From Istiophorus platypterus (taxonomy: Eukaryota; Chordata; Actinopteri; Istiophoriformes; Istiophoridae), in the NCBI GenBank assembly GCA_016859345.1, contig CM029111.1, forward strand, positions 11,528,714 through 11,592,713: a stretch of 64,000 nt of DNA, given 5' to 3'. The notes under the pieces were generated by a model. It did no database searches. It was not told the origin of the DNA and was given only the letters and a program-made list of their open reading frames with translations. Positions within the stretch are counted from its first letter, which is position 1. Each line of letters starts with the position of its first letter. Shown one piece after another: positions 1 to 12,977 of the stretch. Both the position numbers and the translations under genes were made by a program.

Positions 1-2801
1 TTTTAGTTTTTCTAGATCTCTTCCCCCCCTTTGTTTTCTCTCAAACAATCTTGTGCTTCTGTTCCCTCTCCATTTGTTCCTTGCTAGACTTTTTCACTTT
101 TTCATTTTTGGTTAAGAAAAATTACGCACTACTCATACCCATATGTTGTAAAGAAGCACAACAGTGCTTAGACCGGTGTTGCTAAGACCAAGCTACATTC
201 AGTGCAACTCCGAGTAACACTGTGCACACTATACACCTTGATGTACATTGGAAAAGTCTGAGGTGCTGGAGCAATCATTTTAACGCAGCTATTAATAAAA
301 ATCAGTCAATAACATCTCACTGAGCTCTGACACTGTTTTGGCGTTGGAGAGCGATGGGAGTACAGTTCTGCCAAGACTTTACCGGAGCAGTCGACATTTC
401 CCTCGAGCCATGTCAGGCTGCAAGCTCAGAGGCCAGTCAGCGAGGCCCCTGTCCTGACACCTGCCCGATCCTGTGCTGGCCTGATCAAAGTGACAGTGCT
501 GCAGACATGCAGAGATGCAGGTGAGGGCTGCTGTCACCCCGCCTGTCCAACTGATGGCAACTTGGTTGGGGCAGGGAGAAAAGCGATGGGATGGTGGGGA
601 AGGCCGCTGCCTGCATGTCATTCATTGCTGCACTGGATGACAGAACAGCCCATTAGGAAAGGGACTGACTTCACAGGCCATTAGGGGAAGCATCACACAG
701 CCACGGCACACAGAGCACTGAGCAACGGCACAGTTGGAGAAAGACACGGGGACACTGCAAGCTCTGCTGTGTAACTTGTTTCCAACAAAAATTAAAATTG
801 AGATTAACGTATTAAATGTCAGAGATGAAACCTTAATCTTCTGTCTTAATGTTGATATTAAAGTATCTGTTCCTGGATTTTTTTTGTTGTTGTTGTGAAT
901 AAAATTCTAACTGTGGAAAATGAAGCGGATTCACACAAGCCTTAATTCTCAAAACAAGCGAAGAGGTTATAAGCGTGGACTAAACACATAAACAGTAAGT
1001 ATGGCAAAATCATCCTCATGCCATTCACCTCCCGGTGCTGTCTCCTTGTTAAAATCTCTAGCTCTCAGTATGGTCCTGCCTGCCCTCCAGTCATCATTAA
1101 AAAGACAGACGGAAACCTGAGAGCCCAACAGAGGCATCAACACGCATCACTTCTCCCCTGCTCCACTCTCAGCAATCCACCAGCCCCTGACGGACCTATT
1201 TACTGCACAAAGTGGATTGTGTTTTATACTTCCAAATGTTCGTTTGATACCCTCTCTCTTCCTCCTTCCCCCATCCCCACCGTCTCTCTCTCTTGTTTTG
1301 ACCAGCTCATGGAATCAGCAGAACTGTCTGGCCAGCTTGTGGTTGGGTGTGACACTTCTGATGGACTCAGCGGGCTTAGAAGACAATGCCACACTGTGCC
1401 AGGCTGATGGGACACACTCCAGCTTTAGACTCACTCAAATTCCAACTCCAAAACAAAAACTTACAAACTCTCTTCTCTTTTACTTGATGTTTTTGTTTCA
1501 CTAAAAAAAGGGAGTAAAAAAGTTTCCTTCAAGCAGTTCTCCAGGCTTTTCTCCGGGGATTGGATGCAACCCGGTTGGAAAAACAAAGAACAGAAACAAA
1601 AGACAAAAAAAAAAATGCTTCTTTTGCACAATTTAAGACCCAAAAGAGATAAACTGTGAGAGGTTTGTAAATAGTGAGGAAAAGCTGATGGCTAGATATT
1701 CTAGATAAAGAAAGAAGGAAAGTGGGAACAGGGAATGAAAGCAGCGGACTCCTGGAATGATGGTTTTTGATGAATTAAAGTGTGCACCATGAGCTTAGAG
1801 TCTCGAGCTTCGCTATGAGAGAGACAAACCGTGCATTCTGTTATGACAGCATTTCTGAATTTTAAGCACTGTGCGGCTCAAGCCTTTGCACAAAAGCATA
1901 TTTATATAAATGTTTGTTTACTCATGCTTTTTTCCTCCGACAGGCTAAACCTCTAACCTTCAAAATGTTGTTTTCATATGGTATTTTGTACTAGCAATTT
2001 TGAAGTTTGACCGTGATGAGAATCAGTTCATTCTGAAACATTTCAATCTCGAATGAGAACAGGTTTGCTGAATAATGACTGGCCACCAGCAGCTGAGATG
2101 TTACTTCTTGTCAGTTCCCAGTTCTGTAGACATGGATGTACACAGGGACACTCATACATCACGAGGCTACAGTCAGGTCATTTGTCATGTTGTTACCTCT
2201 GATTTATTTAAGGTTTAAATCATCATGTCCTCACTGGGGCACAGGGAATGAACCACTGTGCTGCTCTTTTGAGCCTGAGAATATTAGCATTTCATACTTT
2301 CTCCTTATATCTCACAGGAGGCCCAGAGTTATGGCTTCAGTAAAGATTCTGTGACAAATTGTATTGTTATAACGCAGCTATAAAAATGGTATTGAACTCC
2401 AGGCAACCTTTCTGAAATGGCCTGATAAAGGAAAGAAAGGATGAATAAAAGAGTAGAAATAATAATTTGTTTTACGGTGAACCCAATGGATCTCACACTG
2501 AGGGAGAGCTTAGCTGCTTAGCTATTTAGCAGCCTGGTGTACGCCTGAAGGGAAAACTTCTAGGGCCAATCAGGGCTGTTTAAATACCTTATGATTTTGT
2601 GGCTATAATTACGTCAGGGGAACACAACATAATCATCTGCAAGGATGTGGAGAACAAACCAGTTATGCTAATGTACTTCTGGTCTTTATCACCGTCCATC
2701 ACACAACCCCCAATCAGTGTTAGCAGTGAAGTGCCCTCATGAAATCCCAGCTGTAAGTTCAGAACAAATCAGCGATGCGGCCCATCAAATCTGTCACTTA
2801 C
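1..2801 (-). other. Intron 4 of the cadherin gene (5' part; exon 5 not in window)
   Basis: This sequence follows the exon 4 donor on the minus strand. I looked for the next expected cadherin segment (a YSITG-GADQPP-type motif) on the minus strand and did not recognise it, so exon 5 should lie beyond the left edge. The short open frames here are not conserved-looking and contain no known domain. I recognise no transposable element in this stretch. Confidence 0.75.
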
Positions 2802-2999
2802 GCTGACGAGCATCTGAGGGAACGGTCCTCGAGAATTTTCTGCAACGTTGATTGGAGGAATCACCCAGTCTCTCTTCTGCCTCCGTAGACCCTTGGAGCT
2901 GTTCAGGCCAGACCCTGAGAACCTGATGACAGGAGGTGGTGCTTGGAATGCGTCCGTCTTGTCTTTTCTCGCAGCGACTTTCCCCTCTTCCTTTGTGAC
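2802..2999 (-). CDS. cdh4: Classical cadherin exon 4: pro-linker, furin site, start of mature EC1 (R-cadherin-like)
   Basis: This internal exon of 198 bp (66 codons) belongs to a type I cadherin, a calcium-dependent homophilic adhesion receptor of the plasma membrane. Reading the minus strand, residues 1-38 are a basic, proline-containing pro-linker ending in GLRR. It is followed by the dibasic cleavage site RQKR and then the mature N-terminus DWVIPPIN. Trp2, the strand-swap residue of EC1, is present, and so is the calcium-binding Glu11 (A-E-N-S-R-G-P-F-P). The acceptor is ttatcttaaag (ending at 3000) and the donor is AGC|gtaagt (2801-2796). Both exon ends are phase 0, as in exon 4 of CDH1, which also stops after the LV-x triplet. 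The GLRR before the cleavage site and the long linker resemble CDH4 as I remember it more than CDH2, which has HLQRQKR. Oddities are Ala instead of Pro at mature position 10 and Ser instead of Arg at position 23. cdh2 or a duplicated cdh4 copy are the alternatives. The cadherin call is near certain; the paralogue call is about 80%. Confidence 0.92.
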
Positions 3000-5900
3000 C
3001 TTTAAGATAACACAAGGCTTTATTTAGGTTGGATGTGCTGTTTATGAGAACAGTCTCTGCTGTGATGCTCAAGTTTTTTTAAGTCTGCAAGTAGAAATTC
3101 ACAGTACAGCAGGAATAATATTCTAGTATTGTTAAACTGGCTTATCTAAAATCTTCATTCACTATAAATCCATGGAAAAGTTTTTAGTAGTTTGGCCATG
3201 GTATTAGTGAATAAGTGTTAAGGTTCTTTCCGACATTCAGTGGTTAGCGCTGTGTAAAACAAGCTGGTACTGTCGAGTGGTCTGTATTTTTAATGGCAGG
3301 CAGTGGAGTAAATCTGCACTGCTACGGCTGCTGACTACATCTGACTCTAACAACATATATAAACTGTCCACATTCTGTAATCTCATCATGCAGCCAAATA
3401 CAGAGGGTCATACCTTGAAATAAGGAAACTGTTAGCAGGCTTAAGTAAAATCATACAACACTGCATAATCAATACTTATAGCTAATGTTGCTCCAAGAGC
3501 GTTTTTGATGTGTTTGTTCAGTATTGGTTAAGAGGTGCTTGATTCAGGAATAGAAGTAAAAATTGGCTTTTTTTACATGGTGTGGTTTCTATGCTTGCAA
3601 TTGCCAGTGGAAAAACCTCAATCATCACCTCAGACGGCAGTGGACATCAAAAATACTGGTGGCACTATCCCCTTGCTGTCTGAATATAACTATATGTGTT
3701 CTAACAATAGCCGTGGTTAGGAGCGTCTTTAAGGCAGATCTCTGGCTCCTCCGTCTCTATCATGAAAGGCATTGTGTACAGTCTTCCTCCTATCTTTGTA
3801 GTCCTGCATGTGCAACACACACATATGTATCTATATTTTTTTTTCTGCAACCCACAGCATTTCTGTCAGTGATGGAGCTGAAGAGAATGCAAGATGTTGT
3901 TATGGGAAAAAAGTGCTCAAGTCGCATCCTGTATTTTGAATCTGAAACTCCTAATGGATCCACTCACATGAATTCACTCCTTTATTCATTCACTCACTTG
4001 ATTAATCGCTTGCTGACTGATTCACTCGTTCATTAACTGTTGGTCTTTCTGCACGTAATTGGCGACTACAAGGCTTGGCAACCAGAGCAAGGATGACACA
4101 CACACTTTGCTCTAATCCTGCTCAAAGTTTTGTACTCCACATACTCAGTGCTTTACAAGAATGATCAGAGCAAATTGTGTCAGGTACATAACGTAAGAAC
4201 ATATTTTACATAAAGTTTTACAAATACCATGTTGAGCTTTTGTGATACCATTAGGAAAACCTACTGGAATCATCAAAAGGCTGAATTCTTTGACAGCACA
4301 AATGCAAATTTAATGGGTCAAATGGCATCTGAAGCTACCTGATGCATTAAACATACTGTTTCGGGCATATGCAGAGAACCAGCTGATGTTTTTCAATAAC
4401 CCATCATATTCTGAAGATGCTGCTCCTTACACTAGGTGTTGGAATTCTTTTTCTTCTCAAATAAAATCCCTGTTTGAAAATTATTACACACAAAAGCACA
4501 AAAATAAAAGAAAAAGAAGGGAGGGATACTGCAGATTTTAAAGTATTCTTTGTGGTGAATAGACAATTTAGTATGTACAATGGCACTTAACTGGAGAATA
4601 GCAAGTTTTTTAAAAGTTTACAAAATTCTTTCCTATTTACATCTTTTTAATATCACTCATATGCGGTTGGTAAGTAGTCAACTGTGATATTTCCAAAACC
4701 ATTTGAAATAAGCTTAAACTACAAACCCACTAGAATCCCTGGTTTGGTTATTTACACCCTTACTGTAACTCAGACTGGGCTGATAAAACGTCTCAAAAAC
4801 ACAACATGAAAGAGAACAAAATATGTCATAGCAGTAACAAAATTAAATTCAATCTAAAATATTTCTTTTAAAATAATGCTTTAAAGCATACAATCTGTTT
4901 TGTATTTGTACCATCATGCATCAGACCCGAGCATGACAAAGCTGTGAAGTATGAGCACACAACTGTTAAGTCTGTGAATTCTTCGTATGCATGTATGTGT
5001 GCATATGTATGAAAGAGACCATAAACTTCAGATTCTGTCATTTACACCGGGTATAAAAATCCTATTAACAGAGAGCATGTCTGAGGCCGGATTTACAGCC
5101 TCTCTCAGCAGACAGTGACAGCTGAATCACAGACAGATGCTTCACCCGTACAGTATTCTCCCATCATACTCTCCCCTCACACACTCCCTGCAGGCAGAGA
5201 GAAATGACCACCACAAACCTGTCTTTTTGAAAGATGCTCATATAAGGAATTTGAAACGAGCCCATTTTCAATCTCCTCGAGAACATTAACTCACGTTCGA
5301 GTCAAAAGAGCTACATCAAACGCTGAGACTATCAAGCGAATCACCTGCCTAACATAGTGTCCTCGTATGGAAGCACTGCGAAATGCATGACGGTGAACTG
5401 CAGATGATCTGCTTCTTTATAGATGCTTCCAATGTGGGTAGAAACAAACAAAGGTCATTGTAAATACAGTAATTGTGCAAACCATGTGCAGTTAAGGCAA
5501 CCAAGTGCATATAATCGGACAAGTTGCTTCTAACATTCAGCTACACTACACAGTATTTACACTAATATGTCAAGGTTATATAGGGTCCACCATCTCAAAG
5601 CTTACTTCCTAACCACCATGTTTAGTGTCCCGGGGGCTATAGTAGACATGTGCTATATTGTGATCTAAAGGTTACATTAAAATGACATTTTTGAGAGTTG
5701 TTCTACAGTAAGTTTACCAACATATCTCAGGGTTAAAAGCCAGTAAAGGCCTGTCAAGAATTCAGTCACGAACATCATCGCTGAAGCTATGCATCAGTTG
5801 CACTCTCCGTCTCAATCGCATTCCCCTGAGCTATTCGCTGCTCCCCTGCCCTCCCCTGCCCTTCTCTTCAAGTGTTATTGTTTTTCTCCATCTCTCCTCC

Positions 5901-6124
5901 CAGTCAGTGGATCCTGACAGCTTGTCTCAATAACAGTGATTCCTCAAGCGCTGGTCTGTGTTAGGCTGATGGTGCATCAGCAGGTAGAACAGCAGCACAG
6001 AGGATCACCTACCAAACACAGGCCCCGGCACATTCTCAGTTCATGTCTTTGTCATATCTGCCTCAGGGGTAGGAACAGAGATGGTCCAATTATAGCAGTT
6101 CACTCTCTAGTCTAGATAAGCATT

Positions 6125-6262
6125 AATTCAATTCAATTCAATTTTATTTATATAGCGCCATATCATAACAGACGTTATCTCAGGGCACTTTTCATATAGA
6201 GAAGGTCTAGACCAGACTCTTTATAGTTTTATTTACAGAGAGCCAACATTTCCCCCATGAAA
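6125..6262 (+). repeat. Teleost interspersed repeat fragment with AATTC lead and TATATAGCGCC core
   Basis: Three to four AATTC units run into TTTTATTTATATAGCGCC, then a GTTATCTCAGGGCACTT-like segment, AGGTCTAGACC, and finally AACATTTCCCCCATGA. I recognise this order from a very abundant teleost repeat. I am not sure of its class; it is probably a non-autonomous element. The copy stops after CCCCATGA, so it is truncated. Confidence 0.6.
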
Positions 6263-7561
6263 AGGTATAAAATGTCAGATAAAATATGAGGGCAAAATAA
6301 GGAAAGGGTTAAAAGGGTTGTCAAACCAGCAATAAAATTTGATCACAGCAATACTGAATTAAGGCCTAGTCAACCTGAAACATCTACACATCATTCAGAT
6401 GTAACTGTTGCAGGTACAGGAAAGGTCAGTGTTGACTCAATTCATATTTTAAAATCTACCTATGAAACCAGTCGATACAACATCAGTTTTGGCAACAGTT
6501 TATTCGATGGTAGTGGAGCAAAAACATTTAAAGGCTTTTCTGTGTAATGCACAGTTTGGTGTTTGACAGCTTCCAGAATGAGACACTCCAGAGAGCTAGT
6601 AAAGCACTGAAAGAGGACCTGCATGGTTGGCTGTTTTCCTAATAGGCTTTATAAATGCTGCATATACTTAATAATACATAACATTCTATATATTCATTTA
6701 TATGGCAGTGGATTTACTGTTTTTTCTACATACAGTATTAACACTTGCCTCAATGAACAGTGGAAACAGTCATCTGTACCAGCACCTACAGAAGTTGGGT
6801 ACCTGCCTGCAAACAGGCAATAATAATAATCTGATAATATAACTCTCTGAACTTTAGGTGCATTTTGGTACTAATGCTTTTGTACAAAAATTTTAAATGC
6901 AGATCTTTTACTTGTTATGGAGTACTTTCACTGTGTAGTATTGCTACTTTTATTTAAGTATAAGATCGCAATACTTCTTCCATCAATGCAGGTAAAAAAA
7001 AAATGTTAATAATAATGATATATTTTCATTTAAGGGTATAGGTTTTATCAGATTAGATGATGAACCATAAGCAAAAAAGGATAAAACAAAATGGAGAAAA
7101 GGAACAAGACAATGAAAAAAAAAAAGAAAATAAAAAATATGTCTGCTGTTTAAGTGTGAGTGTGTAGCCTATGTATTTGATTATGTGACTGGTTGTTGGT
7201 CTTACATCAATGGGTGGAAGTGTTGGCACCGGTATGAAAAATAAAGTTTCTTGCTATTTTCAATCAAACGCTGAATAAGGATAGCACTGAACTGAAGAAT
7301 ATATTAGTCCTCATGTAAATGCGCACTTCGTTCGTTGTTACACAAAGAGAATAAGCGACAATACAAGATAGGCTGTGAGGGAAAGAAAAAAAAAAACAAA
7401 ACACAAAACAATTGGTATTGGAAGCCATTCACCGGAGATGATAAGGGGAACTGTTTTAGTTTCACTGCAGTGGTGAAAACAATGCAAGCAGAGAGTGGAC
7501 AATATATGTAGGTGCATGCTCTATGTCCGTATCTATGTGTACATGCTTGTATGCGTGTACG

Positions 7562-7588
7562 GTGTGTGTGTGTGTGTGTGTGTGTGTG
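7562..7588. repeat. (GT)n microsatellite
   Basis: About 13.5 GT units followed by a run of seven G. Confidence 0.95.
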
Positions 7589-8522
7589 GGGGGGTACGCG
7601 TGAGCATGAGTGGGTAGGTGTTCATGTCAGAATACAAGAAAAATCTTGGCTTGTGAATTCAGGAGCATAAGAAAAAAAAAAAAAGGTTCAATCACCACAC
7701 ATTTACATATAAAGAGGCTAGTGTTTTTAATACCTCTTCCAATTTTTCATTCTATATTACTTCCGTGCAATATGTAGCTGTACAGTTCCTCCCCAGCAGT
7801 TGACATTTGAGAATAAAAATAAAATACAACACAGGGTTAGGCTCCAGTGTTGGAAGATGGCAATGGCTCCTGGCACATATTGAAAGTTGAGGGTTCTGTA
7901 CAATGCGGTCTATAAAAAAAGTGTTTTCTCTTTGTCTCTCTCTGTTTGTTCTTGCCTGGTCAAGGTCCCTCAGAGGGTTGGCTTGTATCTGCCAGCGGAA
8001 ACATTGCTTTCAAGGCTGACTTCATTAGATGGACGCCCAGGAGAAAAGCTTTTAAGGCTGCTTTAAAGGAAATGTGTCAAGCAACCTGGCATATGGTATG
8101 TATGTGTTTGCGTAGGTAGGTTGGACTGTCGGGTGTGGAGGGGCATGGGCGAAGGTGTCATGTTCGGTTTCATCAACCATGCGCTACATATAAGACATCA
8201 TGTACTGTGCAGTCGAGGATACTTTCAGTAAAAGTCCAAAAATCAGGAGAGGTGGTTACGTTTAGAGGCAAAGGTATGTACAAACGTAGGGGAGAATTTT
8301 TTTTCTTAGTGTGGCATAAACAAGTTGTCAACACACTACTTACATTTCACCAACTTTTAAGTTGATATGAGGAACTTGTTAGCAAGTTATTTATAAATTA
8401 AGCAGATGCAGTGCAACTTGTGCATTCATTCTGAGTCATGTTAAGACCAGTATTCCCTCTCCTTTTAGTTCTGGTTTTTTTCACCTCCAGCAGGGAAATA
8501 TCTGGCCCTTATTTGGTAAAAC

Positions 8523-8750
8523 CCAACTATGTTCACACATTTTGTACTGTGTTTGGTGCGAGCTTCGGTGCTTTAGTGCTTTGGTGCTGGGGGAGTAGTG
8601 TACAGTGGGTTTATCAAAGACTTTTCACTAAAAACATATGCCTACATCTGAAATTCATACTGATGAGAGTAGTGACACTGGACAGTAAAACCAAAATAAT
8701 TAGTCAAAAAAAAAAAAGAGTTGAGGGAAAATGAAGACCTGGGTGATAAT
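8523..8750 (+). mobile_element. Partial copy of a non-autonomous TIR element family (copy C)
   Basis: The segment around GGTGCTGGGGGAGTAGTGTACAG, then TGGGTTTATCAAAG, a CTTTTCACTAAAAAC block and ATACTGATGAGAG, aligns by eye with the middle of the copy at 37150-37727 in the same orientation. Both ends seen in the longer copies are missing. It has no coding capacity. The boundaries are approximate. Confidence 0.5.
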
Positions 8751-8828
8751 TCTCTGTGAGTTTAAATATATGTATTCTACTGTCAGAAACGGGAATAGAA
8801 AGTGTATGAAAAAAAGTCTCCATCTTTT

Positions 8829-9060
8829 GTCAACTACTACTTCCAAGAAAAAGAATGAACTCTCAATCTCAACTTTTATGATACAATAAACTGGATGAAA
8901 ATGAACAGAAAATGGAAATTTTAACATGGATAATTCCACAAAGACTTGGCAAACGCCATCTGTTGATCATATAACATGATCAAAACAGCTACAAATGGAC
9001 TCTGGCTGGACTGTTTCGTCAACTGCTGTTTCCAAGGTCAAGAATGAACTTTCAGTCAAC
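8829..9060 (+). repeat. Diverged direct duplication, 189-bp period
   Basis: A block beginning GTCAACTACTACTTCCAAG at 8829 recurs as GTCAACTGCTGTTTCCAAG at 9018. In both it is followed by AAGAATGAACT and a TC-rich tail. The sequence between holds a GATCATATAACATGATC inverted motif. This resembles a teleost repeat I have seen before but cannot name. Confidence 0.55.
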
Positions 9061-11783
9061 TACATAAAAAAAAGATTTAACCGTAAAGATAAAGTTTATT
9101 ATAAACTTGAGTAGTAAAATTATTTTGCATAGTACTATTCTTAAAAAAATGCAGTTAAAAGTGCTTACATATGAAAGCATTTAAGAAAAAAACACTCAAG
9201 AGTCGAGTGGAAAAAACCTTTTAGTAAAATCAGTAAAATGTTGATTTTGGAATAATAACATCCACGTTCGTATTGTGTGGATAGAAGAAAAATACAGAAT
9301 GTTTAAATTCTCTGTCTCCAATTGCCAGTGGAGGGAGAGCAGCCCATCCTCTTTTGGCCACTAGGGGATCTATAACCCCCGGAAAGGACAAAAGCTTATT
9401 ATACTCACATAAGGGAGCAGGATATCTCCACCCTGCTCTTCCTGTACCGTGTTACTAGTCTGTACAAGAGACGGTCTAGCCATCTGAACCCACATGTTGC
9501 CATATTGCATGTTTTTTGTACTGTTTGACAAGGTCACTGAAACATGCACATGATCCTATTGCATTCAGTCCATATTCAGGAGACCAACCTCTGCCAAGCG
9601 CAACATGCCTGCGTGCGCAAACAGGGTTTGTCAGAATAGCGGGAGCAGACAGATGTGAGCTGGGCCTGGACAAATGTATTCTTTTTCTTCAGTAAGAGAG
9701 AGGCTTAGTGGGGTTGACTGGAGGGGATGGCTGCCCCACATCCCACCAGTGTGGTGAGGGTAGGCAGAGGTGGAGCGAGACATGTTTGGGATGGAGTGAA
9801 GGGGATGAGGAGAAGGGCTGTCAGAAGCAGATGTGCCCCCCCTCTGCCTAAATAAGTCATGCTCCAGATCCTTTTATCTACACATGCTAACAGGTACTAG
9901 TGAGTTCCCTCGAGGAGAGATGTGGAGAGAAAAAGATGGAGAAGAAAAAACAAAAACAGAGAAAGAGACACAGAGATGGAGAAAGACCTGTGCCCATCAC
10001 TGCTGCAAAAGGCTTAAGTGGGCTTTTCTCTAGCCATGGTGTAATTCTGATCAAACCCTGTAGCTCTGATTTGCTCTTTCTTATTCACACTCACACAGAA
10101 ATAGAGAAAGTACAGGACGGTGATGAAATTGATTTAAAAAAGAAAAAACAGGTTAAGCGGAGATGTCTGTGCACTTATTCAAACTATTATAAAAGATGGA
10201 GGATAAGGAGCACAAGCAAACCGGAGTCAGATGAAATTCTTATCGATGGCTTCGCAGATTCGAGATATTTAAAGGTCGCGTTATTTCCTTTAATCCCACA
10301 CAAAAGGGGCACTCATTCTTTGACATGCAACCCTGCACAGATTAAACCTATGGGCTCTAAACACAAGACACTTTATGCTCTAAACAAAGACATGACCACA
10401 CATAGACCATACACAAAAATGAAAATTTTATGCAAACTTAGCATAATTCACACTTGATCCGACATAATCTCTCACAAAAAGACAAATATTGTTCTCGCAC
10501 ACACACCAGACACACACACTTAAGCACACTAACACTATGTGAACAGGAGTCACTGAGTGTGAAATGGATGCGGCCCCCCAGCCCTGGTGCCATCAGCCGT
10601 AGCCAGCTGGCAGTGGTCCCAGCTCTTCCCCTCCATGCCACTGCCTCCCCAAAACCCTGCACGCTTTGATATCAGCCAGCCCCTGGCTACCCAGACATCT
10701 GGAAGTTATTATTCAACAGAGCACGCCACAAAGCGCCATTTCCATAATGAAACATCACATTTTGTTTCAGCACCCTGCTTTCTGCTCCTACTCTCGCTAC
10801 ATACATGTTTTTTCCAGTGTGTGCTGTGTTTCTGACCTCTGACCTTGTCTAGCTCTAGTTTGTCTGCCTCTTCATGGCTCCTTGGGATCTCTATATTACT
10901 TGACTCACTGGAAAATCAAGTATGAATAGCCAGTCATTTGGCCTTTAACACACTGTAGTTTAATAATGAACTTCATACTCTACTAACCAGTGAATCAATT
11001 GAGGCAACCTGAATTACAAAAGTGTGAGAATGAAGGCCGAGCTATTCAGAGCCAGGACAACATACTCCTCCCTACATCCACTCACGCTAACAGATCCTTT
11101 GTTCTGCTCCGCATCACTATTTGTCTCATATCAGTCTATGTTTGACTTTGTACCATCTCCTCTGTTTTCAGGCAACGCACACTACAAAGAAAAATCCACC
11201 TGAAAATGATTCATCTTCTTGTTTTGAATAGTCTAAAGTGCTAGCTCTCAAAATATAAATTCTCAAAAAAGTTAAACTACTTGGTGAAGTCACAAAAAAT
11301 AAGTCCTTCAATCCTCCAAGCAAACCCTGCTGGCATCAGAGAGGTTTTATATCCATTTGGTTTTCATCTTTTCCTTACACATAAATGAGGTTCACAGTCC
11401 ATTGGGGGGTATGAATAACCCAGGATTCACAATGTGATGAGAGGCCACTTCAAAATGGCTTCCAAAGTAAATCTAAAATGCTGTAGAGATCTCTCCGCTT
11501 ATATATTTAACAGCAACAGTGAGGAGCTTAGCGCTCTGGGCTACTATGGGAAGAGGCAACCTATCACCATTAAATGGAAAAAGCAGGTAAAGTAAATAAT
11601 GTTATTTGAATTTAAGGTTAATTATCACCAAGGGCTTGCATCTTAGTTCTCTGACATGAATTGGTTTTGGAAAATTGTCCTCTAATTCATAGAGCATAGA
11701 TTTTCTTCATTGATACAATAACTAGTGACATTGGTTGAAAGTGTGCTTGTTGTTTCTCCAAAGATGGATTTCTAGCCAATTGG

Positions 11784-12301
11784 GGGCAGTTAAAACAAGC
11801 TGTAAACAGAACACTTTTACTGTTGATATAGCAATCTTGTTACCAATAAGTTGCCTATTAACACATGGAGCAGACTCAGAGTAACGTTAGCATTCTCTCG
11901 GAGCTGTGATTTTACCCTTTGGAACATAAGTTGTTTTAGCTCTCATTTGTTCTCTACCGACTCCTTGGGGAAATTTATGGCTCTTTAGCTGCTAAATGCT
12001 CCACTGTGGTCCCCAACTGTCTGTTTGTTGGTGCTGGCCAGGTAGCGTACAATGGGATTTTAGAGCCGCTGCAGCCGAAACCAACACTATGAGGGTAACA
12101 AGACTTAATAAAAAGATTATAGTTGTAGGCCACAAAACCTAAACAATGAAATGAACAAAGCTATAAAGGTTGGTAGAGCTAAAGGAAACTGAAGAGTCAG
12201 ATGATAATTTTCTGTGCGCTAGTCACTACAAGTGACACCTTTCACACTTGAAATAGTCATTTGATCAATTGTCATAAGTATATTGACTATGGCTGCTTTA
12301 A
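11784..12301 (+). mobile_element. Non-autonomous TIR element (copy A)
   Basis: The copy runs from GGCAGTTAAAACAAGCTGTAA to GGCTGCTTTAA. It is colinear with the copy at 37150-37727: the shared blocks are CAGAGTAGCATTAAC-like, GGTGCTGG-CAGGTAG-GTACA, AGTCAGATGATAATT, CCCTTTCACA and CATTTGAT. The left end seems to have lost about 45 bp after TTAAA. The ends TTAAAGCAG (in copy B) and CTGCTTTAA (here) are inverted repeats, which suggests a cut-and-paste DNA transposon derivative. The superfamily is uncertain. Confidence 0.6.
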
Positions 12302-12977
12302 GTGTTACTGTATTGGATTTCTATGACACGGAAGTGACAGCTGGTCCCAAGCAAAAAACAAATTTGCTTTACAAGACTTAGTGGATCCTTGTCAGTCATT
12401 ATGTCTGGTAAGTGACACGTCTGTCTCAGCTAGATTTGATCTCGCCAGGAACTTACTGAGCCATGTCCTGTCTGAGCTGTCTAGAATTTCGCTGCGTTAG
12501 CTAAGACAGTCCCCTAATCATATGTGTGGTTGTCATCTAATCTGATTAACACTTGATGCGATATTGACCATAGAATTGGGCCTTGTGTGGTTCTGTAGTT
12601 GCGGGGACAAGTGTGCTCAGGTTGTTCAGCACTCACCTGACCACTGACAGCTTTTAAACAGGTGAGAAAGAGTTGAGGACCCCTGGGGCATCCATGGCAC
12701 AGGATGTTTTCCAATAACATCTTATGGCTGAGGGGAATTGCACTGTCCCCCCTTTGGCGGTGTGATTCTATCACTTTTAACCATGTGCTGCTGCTACATC
12801 CGACCTCTCTCTCTCTAAAACCCCAAGGAGTTTTGACCTGATTCTTTGCTGCTACTATCACCAGACCACTGGGGAAACTGTGATAGGAGGAAGAAACTCT
12901 GGGATGATAAATGAAATTTGAAGCAGGATATTTGTGTGTCTTGTGCTCTTGCCCAGTAAATATACAGTATAACTCAC

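Larger units (their letters stand above)
3000..12977 (-). other. Intron 3 of the cadherin gene
   Basis: This is the complete intron between exons 3 and 4, with a gtgagt donor at the right end and an ag acceptor at the left. It holds a common teleost repeat fragment (6125-6262), a GT microsatellite (7562-7588), a partial TIR-family copy (about 8523-8750), a diverged direct duplication with a 189-bp period (8829-9060), and a longer TIR-family copy (11784-12301). The stretches 3000-6124 and 9061-11783 show nothing I recognise. The 185-codon open frame ending at 10457 is Lys-rich, low in complexity and has no domain I know, so I do not call it a gene. Confidence 0.85.

Noticed and set aside
2794..3072. 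92-codon minus-strand frame overlapping exon 4
   Set aside because: It is a shadow: the real cadherin frame is a different one, bounded by splice sites at 2999 and 2802.
9350..9372. CTCF-like word GGCCACTAGGGGATC
   Set aside because: It matches only the centre of the CTCF core and lacks the following GGC part; one partial match in 64 kb is expected by chance.
9900..10457. 185-codon open frame on the plus strand in intron 3
   Set aside because: Its first part is a Lys/Glu/Arg-rich translation of purine-rich DNA, it has no recognised domain, it lies antisense inside an intron, and it does not start with ATG.
12514..12861. 115-codon minus-strand frame just downstream of exon 3
   Set aside because: It lies beyond a strong gtgagt donor, carries no cadherin or other domain, and is best read as intron.
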